This document shows, piece by piece, positions 6,337 to 9,949 of a stretch of DNA of 9,949 nucleotides. The position numbers and the translations under genes were made by a program. Numbering within the stretch: position 1 is the stretch's first letter; each line of letters begins with the position of its first letter. The notes below the pieces were generated by a model. The model had not been told where the DNA came from, did no database searches, and worked only from the letters and a program-made list of their open reading frames with translations. The stretch covers positions 1 to 9,949 of the forward strand of contig JBOHUX010000079.1 in NCBI GenBank assembly GCA_050734915.1, written 5' to 3'. This stretch comes from JBOHUX01 sp050734915. GTDB lineage: Bacteria; Chloroflexota; Dormibacteria; Dormibacterales; Dormibacteraceae.

Positions 6337-7698
6337 TCACAATGCCCCCAGCTGGGTCACCACCAGCGCCACCGAGAGGACGCTGATCAGCGCCGTCACC
6401 GCCCAGCCTAGGACGACGAGCACCCGGCCGCTCCTCAGGCGTCCGGCGGCCCGCACATCCCGGCTCATGATCATCACGAAGACGAGGATGATGGGGAGAA
6501 GGAGGCCGTCGAAGACCTGGGAGAGGAACATGACCGCGATCAGCGGCAGGCCCGGGATGAGCACGAAGGCGGCCGCGAAGAGGACGAAGAAGGCGAGCAG
6601 CCCGTAGAAGGCGGGCGCCTCCTTCCACTTCCACTCGAGACCGCTCTCCCAGCCGAAGACCTCGGTCGCCGTGTAGGCGCTCGTCAGGGGGACAGTCCCC
6701 AGCCCCAGGAACGACGCCGCCAGCAGGCCGACGCCGAAGAGGATCTCCGCGCCCCGGCCCGCGAACGGCAACAGCGCCCGGGCCGCCTGGGCCGCGCCGG
6801 TGATGTTGGTGTGCCCGTGAGCCCAGAGGGTGGCCGCGCAGGCGACCACGATGAACCCGGCGACGAGGTTGGTGATGAAGGCCCCGGCGAAGACGTCGGC
6901 CCGGGAGGCGGGCAGGTCGTCCTCCTGGAGCCGCTTGTCCGCCACGTAGGACTGGATGAAGGCCTGGCCCCAGGGCGTGATGGTGGTGCCGACGGTTCCC
7001 ATCACGGCCAGCAGGTAGGCCGACGTCAGCACCCCGTGGGGCACCACGAGGTGGGTCGCCGCCCGACCCCAGTCGGGATGCGAGAGGACGGCCGAGATGG
7101 CGTACGCCAGCGAGACGCCGATCCCCATCGTGAGGAAGAGCGCCTGCACCCGGCCGAAGCTCCCTCGCGAGAGCAGCAGCAGGATCGCCAGCGCGGCCAG
7201 CCCGGAGCTGACCGGCACCGGGACGCCGAAGAGCATCAGCGCGGCGCCGATGCCGGCGAACTCCGCCACCGTGTCCCCCAGGTTGGCGAGAAGCATGGTG
7301 GCGATCGCGAAGGACGCCCAGCGCACGCCGAACCGCTCCCGGAGCAGGCCACCCAGCCCCTGGCCGCTCGCGATCCCGAGCCGGGCCCCCACCTCCTGGG
7401 TGATGGCGAGCGCGATCATGCTCGCCAGCAGCACCCACATGAGGTCGTAGCCGAACTGCGCGCCGACCACGGAATAGGTGGTGATGCCGCCCGCGTCGTT
7501 GTCCGCGAAGCCGCTGATGAGCCCCGGCCCGAGCGCGGCCAGGAAGGCCAGGCGGGGCAGCCGCAGCGCCAGCAGGCGCAGCGTCGGCAGCCGAAGGCGC
7601 GGGGTCAGGAAGCCGCGGCCGAGCCCGGGCACGCGGGGCAGCGGGCGCAGGCCGCGCAGGCGGAGGGCGCGCAGGGCGCGGAGGCGGTCTGGGATCAT
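6337..7698 (-). CDS. NRAMP-related divalent metal transporter, probably Mg2+ (NRMT/NMT group)
   Basis: An integral membrane protein of 453 residues with about 11 hydrophobic segments and the LeuT-like NRAMP fold. In TM1 the canonical metal-binding DPGN is replaced by D68-A-G-G (ADNDAGGITTYS). In TM6 the canonical MPH is TPW (GTTITPWGQAFIQS, T241-P242-W243). Thus the aspartate is kept, while the asparagine and the soft-metal-selecting methionine are lost. This is the type of change described for NRAMP-related Mg2+ transporters, which accept a harder, more hydrated ion than Mn2+/Fe2+. The upstream M-box riboswitch independently points to Mg2+. The start is uncertain: the ATG at 7698 has no Shine-Dalgarno sequence and gives an unusual 50-residue Arg/Leu-rich tail (RLRALRALRLRGLRPLPR) before TM1; a GTG at residue 23 is an alternative. 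An in-frame TGA at 7746-7744 bars a longer protein. Confidence 0.9.
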   Translation of the reverse strand: MIPDRLRALRALRLRGLRPLPRVPGLGRGFLTPRLRLPTLRLLALRLPRLAFLAALGPGLISGFADNDAGGITTYSVVGAQFGYDLMWVLLASMIALAITQEVGARLGIASGQGLGGLLRERFGVRWASFAIATMLLANLGDTVAEFAGIGAALMLFGVPVPVSSGLAALAILLLLSRGSFGRVQALFLTMGIGVSLAYAISAVLSHPDWGRAATHLVVPHGVLTSAYLLAVMGTVGTTITPWGQAFIQSYVADKRLQEDDLPASRADVFAGAFITNLVAGFIVVACAATLWAHGHTNITGAAQAARALLPFAGRGAEILFGVGLLAASFLGLGTVPLTSAYTATEVFGWESGLEWKWKEAPAFYGLLAFFVLFAAAFVLIPGLPLIAVMFLSQVFDGLLLPIILVFVMIMSRDVRAAGRLRSGRVLVVLGWAVTALISVLSVALVVTQLGAL

Positions 7699-7743
7699 CG
7701 CGGGTCTGGGGAGGCAGGCATGATCGCCGCGCCCCCCGGAGGA

Positions 7744-7806
7744 TCAGGCGGGACCGGCCTCCCGGGTGGGCACAGAGCGGCGCGGGCGACTACTGCCTGG
7801 TTCCAC
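7744..7806 (-). CDS. Possible 20-codon leader ORF between the riboswitch and the transporter
   Basis: GTG at 7806-7804 follows GAGGAGG by 5 nt, the only strong Shine-Dalgarno-like site in the leader. It would encode VEPGSSRPRRSVPTREAGPA and end at TGA (7746-7744). It is in frame with the transporter, so without that TGA the reading frame would run straight into it. It may be a true leader peptide, a decayed or misread upstream start, or chance. The peptide resembles nothing I recognise. Confidence 0.25.
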   Translation of the reverse strand: MEPGSSRPRRSVPTREAGPA

Positions 7807-7856
7807 GGCCACCTCCTCTCATCTCATCTCAACCGCACTCGTGGAGGAGGTGACCG
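7806..7856 (-). promoter_or_regulatory. 13-bp hairpin in the riboswitch leader: candidate expression platform
   Basis: On the minus strand CGGTCACCTCCTC (7856-7844) pairs with GAGGAGGTGGCCG (7818-7806) along 13 bp with one U-G wobble and a 25-nt loop. The 3' arm contains the Shine-Dalgarno-like GAGGAGG of the leader ORF, so the hairpin would hide it. No T-run follows, so it does not look like an intrinsic terminator. It starts about 30 nt after the aptamer, a sensible place for an expression platform. The structure is seen; the switching role is inferred. Confidence 0.6.
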
Positions 7857-7886
7857 GAGGCCGCCCTGAAACGTGGACGGCGGTGG

Positions 7887-8048
7887 GCACCCCTCTCGTC
7901 GAGCTTCGGCGCTGCGCGGCGTACTGCCGTCCGGCGAGCCGCTTGGGGTCACCCCTTAGCCCGGGGAAACCTGTCCTGACCCGGAGCGTCTTTGGACGGG
8001 TGGGGTCAGCGGCCTGTGTCCACGCAGCCGCCTCACCTAACGAGGTGC
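7887..8048 (-). promoter_or_regulatory. M-box (ykoK) Mg2+-sensing riboswitch aptamer
   Basis: Read on the minus strand, the stretch carries the conserved M-box blocks in the right order and spacing: TTAGGTGAGGC (8040-8030), CCGCTGACCC, GTCCAAAGACGC (7997-7986), GGGTCA-GG-ACAG, and near the 3' end CAGCGCCGAAGCTCGACGA with GAAGCTCGACGA at 7907-7896. The closing P1 helix forms from GCAC-CTCGT (8048-8040) with ACGAG (7899-7895) and GTGC (7890-7887), with an AGGG bulge. Length is about 162 nt, typical for the class. M-box RNAs fold on binding several Mg2+ ions and turn off magnesium-transport genes when Mg2+ is plentiful. The next gene on this strand is the NRAMP-related transporter, a known type of M-box target. 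Its ATG lies 188 nt beyond the aptamer, leaving ample room for an expression platform. Confidence 0.93.
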
Positions 8049-8061
8049 GACTGGCGGCACC

Positions 8062-8067
8062 AGTCTA
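8062..8067 (-). promoter_or_regulatory. -10 element for the M-box/transporter transcript
   Basis: TAGACT on the minus strand ends 13 nt before the P1 helix of the riboswitch, putting the predicted start near 8055, just where the aptamer should begin. The hexamer is identical to the one before pcrA. No -35 is recognisable. The resulting 5' leader would be about 357 nt. Confidence 0.6.
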
Positions 8068-8115
8068 CGCGCTGGGGCTGGATCCGACCTCCGGCGGGCG
8101 ACTCGGGCGCTCGGC

Positions 8116-8121
8116 TACGCT
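8116..8121 (+). promoter_or_regulatory. -10 element for the M3 peptidase gene, probably leaderless
   Basis: TACGCT lies 9 nt before the ATG at 8131; the intervening TGCCTGTCG has no Shine-Dalgarno sequence. It is divergent from the riboswitch promoter, the two -10 boxes being about 48 bp apart. A -35 is not recognisable. Confidence 0.5.
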
Positions 8122-8130
8122 TGCCTGTCG

Positions 8131-9834
8131 ATGGCCACCACTCCGCTGCCCGACGACGCCGCCCCCTTCCTGGACGCCGGCTGGGACGACATCCAGCCCC
8201 ACTATGACCACCTCGCCACGTGCCCACTCGACCTGGCCTCGATCGAGACCTGGCTGGCACGCTGGTCGCGGCTCACCGAGCTGCTCACGGAAGCCGCGGC
8301 GCAGGTTTACTTCGACTACACGTCCGACACCGCCGACCCGGCCAAGGAGGCGGCCCACCTTCGTTACGCCGGCGAGATCGTCCCCCGGGCCGGGGAGCAG
8401 GAGGTGAGGCTGGCCGCCCGCCTGCTCGACCTGGGCTACACGCGCCCCGAGCTGGAGACGATGGCGCGCAGGTTCCGCAACCAGCGGGAGATCTTCCGGG
8501 AGGAGAACGTCCCCCTCCTCGGCGAGCTGGAGAGGCTCTCCTCCGACTACCTGCGGGTCACGGGCGCCATGACCGCCGAGTGGGAGGGCGAGCAGGTGCC
8601 GGTCCCCCGCCTGCTTCCCCACCTCGAGCTACCCGACCGCGAGATCCGGGAGCGCGCCTTCCGCGCGCTCTACCGGCCGTACATCCAGCAGCGAGACGAG
8701 CTGGCGACCATCTTCGACGCGATGCTCGAGAAGCGGCAACGCGTCGCGCGCAACGCTGGCTTCGACAGCTACCGGGACTTCGCCCACCGGGAGAAGCACC
8801 GCTTCGACTACACGCCCGCCGACTGCGTCCGCTGGCACGACGCCGTCGAGACGGCGGTCGTGCCCGCCCTGGCCCGGATCCGGGAGCGGCGGTGGTCGAG
8901 GACCGGGGTGGCGGCCCTGCGGCCCTGGGACCTTGCCCAGGATCCCGACGGCCGGCCGCCGCTGCGCCCCTTCAAGAACGCCGCCGAGCTGATCCCGGTC
9001 GCATCCCGCGCCTTCGACCGGCTCTCCCCAGAGCTGGGCGGGCAGTTCCGGCTGATGGCCGGCGACGGGCTCCTGGACCTCGACAGCCGGGCGGGCAAGG
9101 CCCCGGGCGGATACTGCAACGAGCTCCCGGTCAGGCGCCGCCCGCTCATCTTCATGAACGCCGTCGGCGTCCAGAACGATGTGGAGGTGCTCTTCCACGA
9201 GTCCGGTCACTGCTTCCACGCGTTCGCGACCTTCGGGATCGAGCCCTGCTTCCAGCGCCTCCCCGGCTCCGAGATGGCGGAGCTCGCCTCGATGTCGATG
9301 GAGCTGCTCGGCGCCCCCTTCTGGGCGGCTTCGGAGGGCGGCTTCTACGCCGACGCCGAGTACCGGCGCGCTCGCATTGAGCACCTGGAGGGGATCGTCA
9401 CCATCCTCCCCCACGTGGCTTCCGTGGACGGATTCCAGCACTGGCTCTACACCGACAGCGCCGCGTCCGATCGCGACGCCCGCGACGCCGCCTGGCTGCG
9501 GATCCGGAGCCGGTTCGACCCCGTCACCGACTGGAGCGGCCTGGACGCCGAGCGGGCCGCGCGCTGGCACTACCAGAACCACTTCTTCACCGTGCCCTTC
9601 TATTACATCGAGTACGGACTGGCCCAGCTCGGCGCCCTCCAGGTCTGGCGCAACGCCCTCCAGGATCCGGAACGGGCGCTGCGCGACTACCGGCGCGCCC
9701 TGGCGCTGGGCGCGACCCGGAGCCTACCCGAGCTGTACGGCGCGGCGGGTGCGCGCCTCCTCTTCGAGCCCGAGCCGATGGCGGACCTGATCGCCCTCAT
9801 CGAGCGCGAGATCGAGAGACTGGAGGCGGGCTAG
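8131..9834 (+). CDS. M3-family oligoendopeptidase (PepF / Pz-peptidase-like zinc metallopeptidase)
   Basis: A cytosolic thimet-oligopeptidase-type enzyme of 567 residues that cleaves short peptides, probably in peptide recycling. The zinc site is intact: H356-E357-S-G-H360 in VLFHESGHCFHAF, with E384 (EMAELASMSME) as the predicted third ligand by alignment to the M3 pattern. Upstream is APGGYCNELP and downstream FYYIEYGLAQLGALQVW, both characteristic of the bacterial Pz-peptidase/oligoendopeptidase F subgroup; the late tyrosines are substrate-contact candidates. The N-terminal 200 residues are largely helical, with the ETMARRFRNQREIFREENVP region matching the M3 N-terminal lobe. The length is near the usual 550-600, so the gene looks complete. 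There is no signal peptide. The ATG at 8131 is the first plausible start after a -10 box. The TAG stop is at 9832-9834. The gene is divergent from the riboswitch-transporter unit and has no evident functional link to it. Confidence 0.93.
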   Translation: MATTPLPDDAAPFLDAGWDDIQPHYDHLATCPLDLASIETWLARWSRLTELLTEAAAQVYFDYTSDTADPAKEAAHLRYAGEIVPRAGEQEVRLAARLLDLGYTRPELETMARRFRNQREIFREENVPLLGELERLSSDYLRVTGAMTAEWEGEQVPVPRLLPHLELPDREIRERAFRALYRPYIQQRDELATIFDAMLEKRQRVARNAGFDSYRDFAHREKHRFDYTPADCVRWHDAVETAVVPALARIRERRWSRTGVAALRPWDLAQDPDGRPPLRPFKNAAELIPVASRAFDRLSPELGGQFRLMAGDGLLDLDSRAGKAPGGYCNELPVRRRPLIFMNAVGVQNDVEVLFHESGHCFHAFATFGIEPCFQRLPGSEMAELASMSMELLGAPFWAASEGGFYADAEYRRARIEHLEGIVTILPHVASVDGFQHWLYTDSAASDRDARDAAWLRIRSRFDPVTDWSGLDAERAARWHYQNHFFTVPFYYIEYGLAQLGALQVWRNALQDPERALRDYRRALALGATRSLPELYGAAGARLLFEPEPMADLIALIEREIERLEAG

Positions 9835-9949
9835 CCCGGATATTTCACGAGGCCGGTCGCCAGTAAGGGGGCGAGAGTAAGGAAAGGGCGCTCTCCCGAG
9901 TTGGGATACTGACGCTGCTTACACCCAGCAGCCCGTCCCAGGAGAGCAC
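9835..9949 (+). other. Right-edge stretch without a recognisable gene
   Basis: After the peptidase stop the sequence becomes purine-rich and somewhat lower in GC than its neighbours (ATATTTCACGAGG, AGTAAGG, GGAAAGGG). Two small inverted repeats are visible: TCCC/GGGA (9894-9897, 9903-9906) and GCTGC/GCAGC (9914-9918, 9928-9932). The window ends in CCCAGGAGAGCAC, which could be the ribosome-binding site of a plus-strand gene starting just outside. The change in texture could mark the left flank of a mobile element, but no terminal repeat can be tested here. Confidence 0.3.

Noticed and set aside
7806..7856. The 13-bp leader hairpin as an intrinsic terminator
   Set aside because: No run of T follows the 3' arm on the minus strand (TGGAACC instead) and the loop is 25 nt, so it does not fit an intrinsic terminator.
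7766..8407. A 213-codon plus-strand open frame across the 7699-8130 intergenic region
   Set aside because: It runs through the riboswitch and then out of frame into the M3 peptidase gene; the translation shows no domain. The M-box on the other strand explains the region better.

Overview
The window is high-GC bacterial chromosome (about 70% G+C by eye) with densely packed, mostly housekeeping genes. The gene mix (pcrA-ligA pair, secreted lysozyme-fold protein, GAF-cyclase, M-box riboswitch) and the apparently leaderless, -10-only promoters fit a high-GC Terrabacteria lineage, such as Actinobacteriota or a Chloroflexota/Dormibacterota-like soil group. This placement is an inference, not a demonstrated taxonomy. 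There is no sign of phage, CRISPR or a defence island.

Layout. (1) Positions 3411 down to 1, minus strand: pcrA, a superfamily 1A DNA repair helicase, followed by ligA, an NAD+-dependent DNA ligase. They form a translationally coupled pair sharing one base in TGATG; ligA runs off the left edge. (2) 3510-4685, plus strand, divergent from pcrA: a cytosolic GAF-domain class III nucleotide cyclase whose transition-state arginine position holds phenylalanine. (3) 5326-4727, minus strand: a small secreted lysozyme-fold (transglycosylase-like) protein with a TTG start behind a near-perfect Shine-Dalgarno sequence. (4) 5630-5554, minus strand: tRNA-Lys(UUU) with an encoded CCA. (5) 5734-6324, plus strand: a nitroreductase-family flavoprotein. 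(6) 7698-6337, minus strand: an NRAMP-superfamily transporter with the altered metal-site signature of NRAMP-related Mg2+ transporters. It has a leader of about 350 nt carrying an M-box (ykoK) magnesium riboswitch at 8048-7887. (7) 8131-9834, plus strand: an M3-family oligoendopeptidase. (8) 9835-9949: about 115 bp without a recognisable gene.

The best signal is the riboswitch-transporter unit. The aptamer is identified from several conserved M-box blocks and a closing P1 helix. It supports magnesium as the transported ion independently of the protein sequence. Between the aptamer and the transporter lie a 13-bp hairpin that buries a strong ribosome-binding-site-like sequence and a 20-codon leader ORF in frame with the transporter, ended by a single TGA.

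A second theme is promoter architecture. pcrA, the cyclase, the nitroreductase, the peptidase and the riboswitch transcript each have a TANNNT box just upstream, with no clear -35. For the four protein genes the box lies 8-10 nt before the start codon and there is no convincing Shine-Dalgarno sequence, as expected for leaderless mRNAs.
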